Source: Flavobacterium sp. SUN052 (GTDB lineage Bacteria; Bacteroidota; Bacteroidia; Flavobacteriales; Flavobacteriaceae). Taken from it: a stretch of DNA of 64,000 nt. The position numbers and the translations under genes are program-made. The DNA lies in NCBI RefSeq assembly GCF_028867935.1, contig NZ_JAPQNS010000009.1, positions 328,424 to 392,423 of the forward strand, written 5' to 3'. Shown piece by piece: positions 8,127 to 16,816 of the stretch (its first letter is position 1; each line of letters opens with the position of its first letter). The notes below the pieces were generated by a model. The model was not told the DNA's origin. It did not search any database and saw only the letters and a program-made list of their open reading frames with translations.

Positions 8127-9425
8127 TTACAACCGGATGATCTCCGCGCCAATGGCGTTCAGGCGGGTATCGATGTTTTGGTAGCCCCGGTCGATCTGCT
8201 CAATATTGTCGATGATACTGGTGCCGCTGGCCGACATAGCCGCAATCAGTAATGCAACTCCTGCCCGAATATCGGGTGATGACATGCGGATACCACGCAA
8301 CTGCTGCTGACGGCCAATACCGACTACAGTAGCCCGGTGCGGATCGCAAAGGATGATTTGAGCACCCATTTCAATGAGCTTGTCAACGAAAAACAGGCGG
8401 CTTTCGAACATCTTCTGGTGAATTAACACAGTGCCCGTTGCCTGAACCGCCGTTACGAGCATAATGCTCAACAAGTCGGGAGTGAAACCTGGCCAGGGAG
8501 CATCAGAGAGCGTCATCATGCCGCCATCCAGGAATGTCTCTACTGTGTAATGTTCCTGAGCCGGAACGTAAATATCATCGCCCCTGAACTCAAGCTGAAT
8601 ACCCAGTCGCCGAAACACATCGGGAATAATACCGAGCTCAGGAATACGGCAGTTTTTAATCGTGATTTCTGATTGGGTCATGGCCGCTAAGCCGATGAAC
8701 GAACCAATTTCAATCATATCGGGCAGCATGGTATGTGTGCAGCCAGTCAGCGAATCAACACCCTCAATAGTAAGCAGGTTAGAACCAACGCCGGAGATTT
8801 TTGCCCCCATGCTGTTGAGCATTCGGCTAAGTTGTTGTAAATACGGTTCGCAAGCCGCGTTATAAATTGTGGTGGTGCCTTCGGCCATCACAGCGGCCAT
8901 CAGCACATTGGCTGTTCCGGTCACCGATGCCTCGTCGAGCAGCATATACGCCCCTTTCAGGTGGTCGCCATCGACACGGTAGAAATCGCCATCGTAATGG
9001 AAAGTAGCACCCAGTTTTTCAAAACCCAAGAAGTGGGTATCGAGTCGTCGTCGACCGATTTTGTCACCCCCTGGCCGTGGAATCCGGCCTTTTTTGAACC
9101 GGGCAAGCATTGGTCCCAACAACATTACTGAGCCACGGAGAGCAGATGCTTTGCGCTTATAAGCATCGGTTTCCATGTGATCCAGATTTACGTTGCTGGC
9201 CTGGAATCGGTATGATGACTCCCCAACCCGGGTTACCCACACACCCAGATCACCCAGCAAATCGATGAGCTGGTTCACATCGCGAATGTTCGGTATGTTG
9301 TGAATAGTGACGGGTTCGCTGGTTAACAAAACCGCGCAAAGAATCTGGAGAGCTTCATTTTTGGCTCCCTGTGGCACTAATTCGCCTTTGAGCTGACGCC
9401 CACCGGTGATTTTGAATGAAGACAT
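8127..9425 (-). CDS. murA: UDP-N-acetylglucosamine 1-carboxyvinyltransferase
   Basis: First committed cytoplasmic step of peptidoglycan synthesis: transfers enolpyruvate from PEP to UDP-GlcNAc. The 432-residue length and N-terminus (FKITGGRQLKGEL, then PQGAKNEAL with Lys22) are typical. In the catalytic loop, the position of E. coli Cys115 is Asp121 here (RPGGDKIGRRR). Asp at this site is known to keep activity and confer natural fosfomycin insensitivity in other bacteria, so resistance is inferred. The gene lies 45 bases downstream of the DUF4290 gene on the same strand, and the two are probably cotranscribed. A strong terminator follows. Confidence 0.95.
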   Translation of the reverse strand: MSSFKITGGRQLKGELVPQGAKNEALQILCAVLLTSEPVTIHNIPNIRDVNQLIDLLGDLGVWVTRVGESSYRFQASNVNLDHMETDAYKRKASALRGSVMLLGPMLARFKKGRIPRPGGDKIGRRRLDTHFLGFEKLGATFHYDGDFYRVDGDHLKGAYMLLDEASVTGTANVLMAAVMAEGTTTIYNAACEPYLQQLSRMLNSMGAKISGVGSNLLTIEGVDSLTGCTHTMLPDMIEIGSFIGLAAMTQSEITIKNCRIPELGIIPDVFRRLGIQLEFRGDDIYVPAQEHYTVETFLDGGMMTLSDAPWPGFTPDLLSIMLVTAVQATGTVLIHQKMFESRLFFVDKLIEMGAQIILCDPHRATVVGIGRQQQLRGIRMSSPDIRAGVALLIAAMSASGTSIIDNIEQIDRGYQNIDTRLNAIGAEIIRL

Positions 9426-9470
9426 TGTGTACTATTTACTAATTAGTAATGGGTGCTGAGGAGATAAACG

Positions 9471-10373
9471 TTACCTTCTCCGCCGATCGTTGTTGCGTGG
9501 GCCGGCTGGGCGTGGACCACGTTCCGATGGGCCGCTGTTGCCGCCCCGGAAATCGTTGCGGCCATTGTTGTTCGGATCGTTATTACGTCCTCCGGGGCCA
9601 TTTGGACGACCTCCCGCATTATTAGGACCATTGTTGCGCCCACCGGGATTGTTCATGTTACCACGACCTCCAAGACCATTGTTGCGACCACCGGGATTGT
9701 TATTAGGTCCTCCGGTATTACGTTGGTTGTTGCGGGGGCCGCCCGAACGTGAACCGCCTTGCTGGAAATTACCGTATCCCTGGCGGTTGTTATTGCCACG
9801 TTGGGGTTGATTTATCCGCTGTGGCTGAGTCTGGTCGCCAGTGCGCTCACGGGGCGTTGATTCAACCAAACCTTCTTGCCGAATCAGCTTGATATCGTCG
9901 CTGAGCTTGCCGTTGGAGAGTTCAATTATGCTTTGATAAATCGTTTCATCTTCCACCGACTCCTTGTTCCAGATGGTATAAAATGATTTCATCAGTCGAA
10001 ACAGATACGATACAAACGCCCGCTTTTCTTCGGGGTCTTCGACGGCAATCGCTTTCTTGATCAACAAGTCAATATTGTGACCAAAGTGCTTAAAGCGAAG
10101 GTGGTGCGTGTTATACGGAACCGTTTGGGGCTGTTTGCCTAAAGCTTCTTCCGATGGGGGCGGGTAGGGGCTATCTACGTCGAGGGTAAAATCCGATATG
10201 ATATACAGATCGTCCCAGAGTTTGTTATAGTAATCCTGCCCGTCTTTCATGTTCGGGTGGATCTGGCGCATCAATTCAACGAGAATGTGGGCGTACCGAG
10301 TACGTTGCTCCCGATCCTCGATGTTGACCATGTTGCCAACTAGTTTTTGGATATTACTGCCGTATTCTTTCAA
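9471..10373 (-). CDS. DUF4290 domain protein with Gly/Asn/Arg-rich tail
   Basis: The N-terminal ~190 residues match the Bacteroidota DUF4290 family (LKEYGSNIQKLV, ELMRQIHPNMKDG, LWDDLYIISDF, HHLRFKHFGHNIDLLIKKA). The remaining ~100 residues are low-complexity, made of GGRNNG-like and RGG-like units ending in a run of Arg, and are expected to be disordered and basic. Such tails in other proteins bind RNA, but no function is known for this one. The TTG at 10373 is chosen because the family starts just before EYGxNIQ. An in-frame TTG at 10436 would leave only 15 bases to the divergent RidA start. murA lies 45 bases downstream. Confidence 0.8.
   Translation of the reverse strand: MKEYGSNIQKLVGNMVNIEDREQRTRYAHILVELMRQIHPNMKDGQDYYNKLWDDLYIISDFTLDVDSPYPPPSEEALGKQPQTVPYNTHHLRFKHFGHNIDLLIKKAIAVEDPEEKRAFVSYLFRLMKSFYTIWNKESVEDETIYQSIIELSNGKLSDDIKLIRQEGLVESTPRERTGDQTQPQRINQPQRGNNNRQGYGNFQQGGSRSGGPRNNQRNTGGPNNNPGGRNNGLGGRGNMNNPGGRNNGPNNAGGRPNGPGGRNNDPNNNGRNDFRGGNSGPSERGPRPAGPRNNDRRRR
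9480..9830. repeat. Low-complexity coding repeat (GGRNNG units)
   Basis: DNA encoding the disordered tail of the DUF4290 protein. Imperfect short repeats of ccaccgggattgtt and related words recur across the segment, on the minus strand coding for Pro-Gly-Gly-Arg-Asn-Asn. Opposite-strand open frames here are shadows of this composition. Confidence 0.75.
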
Positions 10374-10451
10374 TCTGGTGATTTGATTCGTATGAGTAAG
10401 AACAAAAGTAAGAACTTTACGGCGCAATCTGTTCAATCCTATCGCTTCACT

Positions 10452-10880
10452 ATGCGTTCCTTTCTATTTACTCTGTCAATAATTGGCTTTATGTCAACAT
10501 CAACTCTTTCCGAAGCCCAGACTCCAGCACCTGCTCCACCTTATTCTGATGCCGTTGATGCCGGGGGGATGCTCTATATATCGGGGCAAATCGGCCGCCT
10601 GAATGGGCAGTTGGTTACCGAATCGTTTCAGGCCGAAGCGCATCAGGTGATGAAAAACATCGGTGAGATTTTACGTAAACGGATGCTGAATCACGATCAT
10701 CTGGTGAGCGTAACTATTTACCTTAAAGACATGAAAAACTACGCGGCTATCAACGAGGTGTACCGAACCTACTTTCGGGGAAGCCGCCTGCCTGCCCGCG
10801 TGTGCATCGCCGTGGCCGACTTACCCATGAATGCCAATGTTGAAATTGCGGGCATTGCGCAAATGAAGAAGGGGAAATAA
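10452..10880 (+). CDS. RidA family protein with signal peptide
   Basis: The body (YSDAVDAGGMLYISGQIG, VTIYLKDMKNYAAINEVYRTYF, RLPARVCIAVADLPMNANVEI) is a RidA/YjgF-type trimeric fold. The conserved Arg in 'LPARVCI' is the substrate-contacting Arg of reactive enamine/imine deaminases, which supports that activity. An unusual trait is the hydrophobic N-terminus (MRSFLFTLSIIGFMSTSTLSEAQ region) that looks like a Sec signal peptide, so this member is probably periplasmic. The ATG at 10452 gives this signal; an upstream in-frame ATG at 10347 adds an unlikely hydrophilic extension that overlaps the divergent DUF4290 gene. The protein is 142 residues. Confidence 0.85.
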   Translation: MRSFLFTLSIIGFMSTSTLSEAQTPAPAPPYSDAVDAGGMLYISGQIGRLNGQLVTESFQAEAHQVMKNIGEILRKRMLNHDHLVSVTIYLKDMKNYAAINEVYRTYFRGSRLPARVCIAVADLPMNANVEIAGIAQMKKGK

Positions 10881-10940
10881 ATATACTGTTTTCCCTTCCG
10901 GGCCTGATTCGTCGGGCTGTTACTTTTTTAATTAACCAGA

Positions 10941-12329
10941 ATGAACATCCGTTCCCTGCGTCCCGAACTGGCTGATACGGTCAGACTTAGCTTGCCCATT
11001 GTGATTGCCCAACTGGGTGTTGTACTCATGGGGGTGACCGACAACCTATTCGTGGGAAGGCTACTGGGCGCGGTTCCCCTTGGGGCAGCTGGGTTGGCCA
11101 ATTCGCTCTCTTTTCTGGTGTCGAGCATCGGAATTGGTGGCCTGTCGGTGGTATCGGCAATGGTAGCACAGGCCAACGGGCAGGGTGACAAAGCCGGAAT
11201 CAACCGACTGTTTCGGGCAGCTTTACGAGTGGCTTGGTTGTTTAGCTTTATTTTTGGTGGGGCATCGGCACTGGTAGCCTGGTTCTTCGAGTGGTTCGGC
11301 CAAACGCCCGAAGTAACGCAGATGGGCCGTGAGTTCATGCTGATTCTGAGCGTTTCGACAGTGCCGTTGTTGTTTTTCACGGCTACCCGCCAATTGGCCG
11401 ATGGCCTCCGGCAACCCCGAGTAGCCATGACCATTACCATGTCCGCGCTGGGTATCAATGCTTTGTTTAATTACCTGCTCATAACGGGAGTGGGGCCATT
11501 TCCCCAATTAGACTTGAATGGGTCCGCAATGGCTACATTGATTTCGCGAGTTTTTATGGCGCTGGCCATGCTGGCCTACGTATACCGGTCGCGTCTGTTT
11601 CGGCCATTTTTGCAGACTGTTTATAATCAACTGCCCACAACCGACCAGGTTCGTACTATCTTGCGGTTGGGCTTGCCCGGCGGCCTAACGTTCTTTTTCG
11701 AGATTGCAGCCTTCTCCATCGCGGCCGTTATGATCGGTTGGTTGGGGGCTACTGAACTGGGGGCGCATCAAATTGCCATCAATATGGCTTCGACTACCTA
11801 CATGGTAGCTACGGGTGTTTCAACGGCTGGAGCTATTCGCGTGGGGAATGCGGTTGGCATGGGCGATGTGATCAGCATACGCCGGGCCGGAATCGCGGCC
11901 TTTTTACTGGCAACGGGCTTCATGGCTGTATGTGCCCTTGTATTTTTTACCGCCAACGATTTTTTGGTCAGCCTCTATATTCGCAATAACCCGGAGGTGG
12001 CTCAACTGGCTGCTTCACTAATGATTGTGGCTGGTTTTTTTCAGCTCTCCGATGGCGTTCAGGTTGTGGGTATTGGTACGCTCAGGGGCCTGACCGACGT
12101 GAATGTACCAACCTGGATTACTTTGTTTGCCTACTGGGGAATGTCATTGCCGCTCGGCTATCTGTTGGCTTTTACGCTGAAAATGGGCGCGGTAGGCGTT
12201 TGGCTGGGCTTGCTTATCGGCCTCACCGTAGCAGCTATTTTACTCACCTACCGTTTCTTCCGCTTAGCCAATCGATACCGGGCTAACGCATCTGATTCAG
12301 CAGCTGCTCCCGTGACGGTTTCGCCGTAA
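10941..12329 (+). CDS. MATE family efflux transporter
   Basis: 462-residue polytopic inner-membrane protein with about twelve hydrophobic segments in two related halves, the pattern of MATE Na+ or H+ coupled exporters. N-terminal motifs 'RLSLPIVIAQLGVVLMGVTD' and 'GAAGLANSL' are characteristic, and the second half repeats the arrangement (LGLPGGLTFFFEIAAFS, GAHQIAINMAS). Substrate is probably cationic drugs or metabolites, not determinable here. It is 60 bases downstream of ridA on the same strand. Its last 47 bases overlap the end of a convergent small gene. Confidence 0.9.
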   Translation: MNIRSLRPELADTVRLSLPIVIAQLGVVLMGVTDNLFVGRLLGAVPLGAAGLANSLSFLVSSIGIGGLSVVSAMVAQANGQGDKAGINRLFRAALRVAWLFSFIFGGASALVAWFFEWFGQTPEVTQMGREFMLILSVSTVPLLFFTATRQLADGLRQPRVAMTITMSALGINALFNYLLITGVGPFPQLDLNGSAMATLISRVFMALAMLAYVYRSRLFRPFLQTVYNQLPTTDQVRTILRLGLPGGLTFFFEIAAFSIAAVMIGWLGATELGAHQIAINMASTTYMVATGVSTAGAIRVGNAVGMGDVISIRRAGIAAFLLATGFMAVCALVFFTANDFLVSLYIRNNPEVAQLAASLMIVAGFFQLSDGVQVVGIGTLRGLTDVNVPTWITLFAYWGMSLPLGYLLAFTLKMGAVGVWLGLLIGLTVAAILLTYRFFRLANRYRANASDSAAAPVTVSP

Positions 12330-12522
12330 CAGCCTCATAACGAATGCCTTCTAGGTCTAGATAATCCACAAAGTCTGGGTAATTTTCGCGCTCTACGTCG
12401 AATACGCACAAATTGGGGTAAGGTTCATTGAATGGCTCAACCTCAGTGAGAGTCGCTTTTTTCTGTAAAGCCTGATACTGTGTAGAACTGAGATCGTCCT
12501 GCTGAATGATAAAATGCCACAT
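12283..12522 (-). CDS. Small hypothetical protein, 79 aa
   Basis: Family not recognised. The acidic 79-residue protein (MWHFIIQQDDLSSTQYQAL at the start) has a regular mixture of aromatic and acidic residues and no signal or membrane segment, so it is probably a small cytoplasmic protein. Coding use looks normal in this frame. Its last 47 bases overlap the 3' end of the MATE gene on the other strand, so the two transcripts would be complementary there. A clear hairpin terminator lies upstream of its start, so it must have its own promoter or readthrough. Confidence 0.55.
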   Translation of the reverse strand: MWHFIIQQDDLSSTQYQALQKKATLTEVEPFNEPYPNLCVFDVERENYPDFVDYLDLEGIRYEAVTAKPSREQLLNQMR

Positions 12523-12536
12523 GAGTTATAAATAGA

Positions 12537-12576
12537 AATCCCGGTTCTTTTCTCAGAACGAGTAAGAACCGGGATT
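12537..12576 (-). terminator. Terminator of the 12605-12934 gene
   Basis: Perfect 13-base inverted repeat (12537-12549 with 12564-12576), core aatcccggttctt, 14-base loop, followed on the minus strand by a T-rich stretch. It lies 28 bases past the stop codon of the Lys-rich secreted protein gene. Confidence 0.75.
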
Positions 12577-12604
12577 GGTTTTGCAACCTTAACTAATCGA
12601 TTGC

Positions 12605-12934
12605 TTAGTGGTTGTGCTCAGCAACGCGGTCCGCACGCTTCGTGTTTGTTTTGGCGCCAGCCTTAACTTCCTTTGAATTGCTTTTCATGGCTTTTTTCAT
12701 AGCCTTGTCTTCTTTTTTGTGGGCCTCGGCCAGTTTGGTTTTGTCGTCCGTAACCATTGGGATCTCAACCCGGCTCTTATCATTCACGTCCTGACGTTTC
12801 TCGCGGGCCTTGTTTATTTTCTTGGCGGCCTTCATTTCTTTCTTGGCCTCCTTAGCCTCTTGTACGGCTTGGGCGTATGAGCCTTGAGCAAACAAAAACA
12901 GGGCGCACGTAGCGGCAAAAATTACCTTTTTCAT
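12605..12934 (-). CDS. Secreted Lys/Ala-rich hypothetical protein, 109 aa
   Basis: Starts with a clear Sec signal peptide (MKKVIFAATCALFLFAQGSYAQ region, cleavage likely after Ala-Gln context). The mature part of about 85 residues is rich in Lys, Ala, Glu and Asp (KEAKKEMKAAKKINKAREKR, then KAMKKAMKSNSKEVKAGAK) and ends in His-Asn-His. It is probably a highly charged helical periplasmic protein. No family recognised. I chose the ATG at 12934 over an in-frame one at 13012 because only the former places the signal peptide at the N-terminus. A terminator follows. Confidence 0.7.
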   Translation of the reverse strand: MKKVIFAATCALFLFAQGSYAQAVQEAKEAKKEMKAAKKINKAREKRQDVNDKSRVEIPMVTDDKTKLAEAHKKEDKAMKKAMKSNSKEVKAGAKTNTKRADRVAEHNH

Positions 12935-13151
12935 TGTCGTTGAGTTTATGGTGAAACTAACCTGCCAACCGGCAAGCATTGAATTGTACGAAAAACGGCT
13001 CTCAAGTCGCAATGTTTTTGTTTAATGCCTATACTAAGTTAAATCTGGAGTTACTAACATGTGTAATCTGTTAAATATCAGTTGGTTGACCGTTGGCTCA
13101 AAAATGGTGGCTATAGTTGAACTTCTGTTGAGTAAGCGTCCGAAGCAAAGC

Positions 13152-14357
13152 CTATAATACTTCCGGCAGTTCGACTACTTTGATTCCTTTCTCCACTTCA
13201 TAAGCCAGTAGCACGCGTCCGCCAACGGGCATCAGCACAGGCGAGGTGCTCATTTGTCCATCGGGGGTCAGGTATCGAGTGTTGGTTTGACCATTGGGTA
13301 ATTGCTGACGAAGGCCAATTTTTCGGAACGCTGTCATGCCTTCACCGACCAGTTCGTCCCAAACTAACATCACCGACCCATCGGCCAGAAGCGCTAGTTG
13401 CGGATGCTTCATAGCGCTGGTGCCAATAACAGACGTTTCAGTTTTGCTGCCGATTGAGGTGAGCCGAAGCCCTGGTTTTGAGGTTGTTCCGCTGTACCAG
13501 GTTGCCCACACGCCCTGATTGTTGGCTACCATATGAATTCCCGAATGGGGGCAGGCATTGATTTTCCAATTGTCGTTGTTGAGTACAACCGGTTTGCTAA
13601 ACGTAGCGCCCCCATTGGTTGAGACCGCATAACTCATGTCGCGGGAGTCAGGCTCTTTGGTTGCTTTCACACCGGGCACCATATCACGATAGGCAATGTG
13701 TAGGCGACCGTCGGGACCAGGCAAGAGGCTTGTCCGGCAACACTGACAGGCGTTGGAGTCAACCATAATTTCGGGTCCGAAACCACCACTTTGCAGCGTT
13801 TGCGTAAATTTCACCGAGCGCCCTTCGTAACCCGGCATTTTTTCATCGAGCCACACAATGCCAATCTGGCCGTTTGGCAAGCGAGCCATATCAGCAAAGG
13901 AATGCCCTTTACCAGGGGTTTGGTCGCGGTGAACGGCTTTGATTTCAGTCCAGTTTTTGCCGCCGTCTTTCGACTCTGAATACAGCAGGTCACTGGCGCG
14001 GGGGGCATCGTCAGTAGGCTTGGATACCTCAAACAATGCCATTACAGTGCCATCGCTTTTGAACGCAATTTTAGGCATTCCTTCCCCGTGCGACGATATA
14101 TTGGCTGGTGCCGTTGTTACCCGAATCTTGGGGCCAAAGCCTTTCTCCGACGAGGTGGCGTAAAACAATTGCATGTTATCATCGCCCTGCTTCTCCACCC
14201 AACTCAATACCACTTGTCCTTTGTTGTCGGTGCTGAAACGGGGTGATAACGCATTATTTTTAATCTCCATTACTGAGCGGAGCGTAATGGTTTTGGGGGG
14301 CTTGGCAAACGCCATGCTACAAGCCAGCATACCAATTAGGAGTGTGATTTTGTTCAT
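13152..14357 (-). CDS. Exported Asp-box (sialidase-like) protein with CQCC motif
   Basis: 401 residues with a signal peptide (MNKITLLIGMLACSMAFA). The body has Asp-box/BNR-type motifs (SESKDGGKNW, near 127-136; STNGGATF), typical of six-bladed beta-propellers such as sialidases. Catalytic sialidase residues were not identified, so enzymatic activity is uncertain. Residues 204-207 contain an unusual CQCC cluster (DSNACQCCRTSLL), a potential metal or redox site. It is the last gene of an operon, 21 bases after the TonB receptor gene and downstream of a small Cys-motif membrane protein. This context suggests a periplasmic or surface partner for the receptor's ligand, perhaps a metal complex. Confidence 0.75.
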   Translation of the reverse strand: MNKITLLIGMLACSMAFAKPPKTITLRSVMEIKNNALSPRFSTDNKGQVVLSWVEKQGDDNMQLFYATSSEKGFGPKIRVTTAPANISSHGEGMPKIAFKSDGTVMALFEVSKPTDDAPRASDLLYSESKDGGKNWTEIKAVHRDQTPGKGHSFADMARLPNGQIGIVWLDEKMPGYEGRSVKFTQTLQSGGFGPEIMVDSNACQCCRTSLLPGPDGRLHIAYRDMVPGVKATKEPDSRDMSYAVSTNGGATFSKPVVLNNDNWKINACPHSGIHMVANNQGVWATWYSGTTSKPGLRLTSIGSKTETSVIGTSAMKHPQLALLADGSVMLVWDELVGEGMTAFRKIGLRQQLPNGQTNTRYLTPDGQMSTSPVLMPVGGRVLLAYEVEKGIKVVELPEVL

Positions 14358-14378
14358 GATCTATATTGATTTCGATGG

Positions 14379-16727
14379 CTATTTTCCTGAAAAGTTATAC
14401 TGCAAACCCAGCACGAACGAGCGCGGAGCGGCTGGTGTAAACGTGGTGCGGTCGGTGGCGTTGTTGCCCCGCGTAGCATTGGTCGCGTATAGGACATTAC
14501 CCAGATTGAGTACATTGGCGAATAACTCGATGCCGTGCCATTGGTAACCCACACGACCGTTGAGCAAATCGTAACCGGGATAACTTACAGTGTTGGTCTG
14601 GTTCTGGTACCAGCCCGACACGTGTTGCCATTCCAGCGAAGTGCGGAAGTTTTTCAACCAGTTTGGATAATAGCTGAGCTCGGTATTCCAGATCTGACGC
14701 GGAGCCGAGGGCATATCTTTACCATCTACGTTCTGGATCGCATCGGAAGCCCGCTGGCTAAGCGTGAACTCGACGAATTTGTGAGTTGCCTGCGTGCCAC
14801 CAAACCGGAAGAAAAACTGCTTCGACGGTTTATAGGTGAGACTCAACTCTATACCGCGGTGCAGTGTACGGCCCGCCGATTGATAGTCGAATGAGTTGTC
14901 GGGTTGGCGAATATTAAGTAGTTCGTTGGTGCCCGTCATTTGGTAGAAAGCCGCGTCCAGATACAACTTGTTGTGGAGCAGCGAAGCCCATCCACCAATC
15001 TCCGCATTGTTGAATAAAGCGGGTTGTAGGTTGTAATAAAAGAGATCGCCATTGGCCAACGGTTTGGTTCGCTTCAAAAAAATAGACGTCAGCGCTGGGG
15101 GCGAAAATCCCTTCGCGTAATTAGCATACAGCCCTTTAGCCTTCCCAAGGTCATAGGTGACACCCAGTTTAGGCGTAGTCTGGACATACTGCTTGCCTCC
15201 AGTGCTCTTATCTAAACCATTTGTATAATCGAACGCCATCCGGTCGTAGCGGAGACCCGCCGACAGCCGTAGTTTGGGTAGTGGCTCAAAATCGTACTGA
15301 ACGTAAGCCGCTGTGTTGTGAATATCGGCCTGGTAATCGGCTAAGCGGATTTCGGGTCGTTCGCGGGTGATGGTATATTGCTCAACCGACCGCTTATCGG
15401 CCCGAAGCTGAGCGGCCAAATCAATCTGGTAGGCATAATACGTGTTGGGCGAAAGATCGAGCGTTGTTCCGATAATCAGCTTACTGTTCAGGAAGTTAAA
15501 GCGTTGCGTATGCTGCGCAATAAACCCCAGACTTTTAAAATCGTTGCTGTTGATTTGTCCCGCAGCAGTCGAAGCGCCTACCGTCCACCGAATCGAGTAC
15601 GCTGGGTTTTGTCCGACGCTGTTCTGACGGGCAAAGGCGGTGATAAACGTCTGCGATGATGCATTCCAGTCGTGTTCAAGAGTTAAGCGGGTGCGGACCG
15701 AGCGTGTTTTGCGATAGGTAAAATTGTTGGAGCTAACGTACTGACGCGCGTAAAACGCAACACTGTCCACGCTTCCGCTGGTTTGGGAGTCGTAGTCGTT
15801 ATAGGAGAAAGTACCTGTTAGCCGCGTGCGCGAACTCAGCGCGTATTCGAGCCGGGTGTAATACGACGACTTATCGTAGTCGGAGCGAGCCAGCCAGGAG
15901 TCGCGTTGCCGCGAAACAAGCCCGCCCACGTACACACCAAATTTCCCCATCGTAGCTCCAGCCCCAAATTGAAGCCGCTGATACCCCCACTGATCGGCCT
16001 GGATGCCAACACGGGCGGTGGGAACAGCGGTTGGCCGCTGGGTGATAAAGTTGACGGCTCCACCCACCGCTTCGGGGCCGTAAATGGATGATACCGGTCC
16101 TTTTACCACTTCCATAGAGCTTACGGTAAACTGGTTCATTTCGAGCAGCGCGTTGTGGTTGAACACGCCCATCGGCCGGATTGGTACACCATCTTCAAGG
16201 TACAAAAAGTAAGCATTGGTGGTCATTGGTTGTCGGATGGCCATCGAATGTTGCTCATTACCCAGATTGACCATGAGCACCCCCGGTGTTTTATTAATAA
16301 CTTCAAATACGCTGGATGCCTTGGTTTCGTCAATTAGTTTGGGTGATAATTTCGAGATCGCAATGGGTGCTTCAGTACGGAGCGAAGCCTCCCGGTTAGC
16401 GGTTACGATTACGGTTTGTAAGTCTTCGGCCGCTGGTTGCAATGACAGGTGGAGGGGCTCGCCGGGTTTTACCTCAAGCGTTTGTGCCTGATAACCCACG
16501 GCGGAGACGATCACCCTCGTTTGGGAAGTCTTCAGCCGAAATACACCGGAGCGGTCGGTGATAATGCCTGCTTTTCCATCGGCTTCCCGGATGGTCACGC
16601 CGGGCAGCGGCTCTTTGGTAAGTGCGTCGAAAACGATGCCCGTTAGTGGTTTTTCGGACGATTGTGCAGGTGAAATGAATGGTAAAAGTAGCATCCCGCT
16701 AAAAAGCAGGTATATGAACCGTTTCAT
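14379..16727 (-). CDS. TonB-dependent outer membrane receptor
   Basis: 782 residues. After a signal peptide there is a carboxypeptidase-regulatory-like domain (LTGIVFDALTKEPLPGVTIRE, about 27-100), then a plug domain (VFEVINKTPGVLMVNLG to YGPEAVGGAVNFITQRP, about 135-235), then a 22-strand-type beta barrel ending in the aromatic-containing strand 'FVLGLQYNFSGK'. It would import a scarce ligand across the outer membrane using TonB-ExbBD energy. Size and single-gene form (no SusD partner) fit siderophore, metal or cofactor uptake better than glycan uptake. Its operon partners carry Cys motifs, which points to a metal, but the ligand is not known. Confidence 0.9.
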   Translation of the reverse strand: MKRFIYLLFSGMLLLPFISPAQSSEKPLTGIVFDALTKEPLPGVTIREADGKAGIITDRSGVFRLKTSQTRVIVSAVGYQAQTLEVKPGEPLHLSLQPAAEDLQTVIVTANREASLRTEAPIAISKLSPKLIDETKASSVFEVINKTPGVLMVNLGNEQHSMAIRQPMTTNAYFLYLEDGVPIRPMGVFNHNALLEMNQFTVSSMEVVKGPVSSIYGPEAVGGAVNFITQRPTAVPTARVGIQADQWGYQRLQFGAGATMGKFGVYVGGLVSRQRDSWLARSDYDKSSYYTRLEYALSSRTRLTGTFSYNDYDSQTSGSVDSVAFYARQYVSSNNFTYRKTRSVRTRLTLEHDWNASSQTFITAFARQNSVGQNPAYSIRWTVGASTAAGQINSNDFKSLGFIAQHTQRFNFLNSKLIIGTTLDLSPNTYYAYQIDLAAQLRADKRSVEQYTITRERPEIRLADYQADIHNTAAYVQYDFEPLPKLRLSAGLRYDRMAFDYTNGLDKSTGGKQYVQTTPKLGVTYDLGKAKGLYANYAKGFSPPALTSIFLKRTKPLANGDLFYYNLQPALFNNAEIGGWASLLHNKLYLDAAFYQMTGTNELLNIRQPDNSFDYQSAGRTLHRGIELSLTYKPSKQFFFRFGGTQATHKFVEFTLSQRASDAIQNVDGKDMPSAPRQIWNTELSYYPNWLKNFRTSLEWQHVSGWYQNQTNTVSYPGYDLLNGRVGYQWHGIELFANVLNLGNVLYATNATRGNNATDRTTFTPAAPRSFVLGLQYNFSGK

Positions 16728-16816
16728 GATGAGTTACAAGTAGAATGGAATTGAAAATAGCACGTACCACTCCATGTTGCCACGGAGTAGAAAATCGACA
16801 GGTAACCAGAAAGGGA

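Noticed and set aside
9490..9810. Pro/Leu/Arg-rich open frame on the plus strand
   Set aside because: It is the antisense shadow of the Gly/Asn/Arg-rich tail of the DUF4290 gene.
13152..14357. Reading the exported Asp-box protein as a true sialidase
   Set aside because: Asp boxes alone define a propeller fold; the Arg triad and catalytic Tyr/Glu of sialidases could not be placed.
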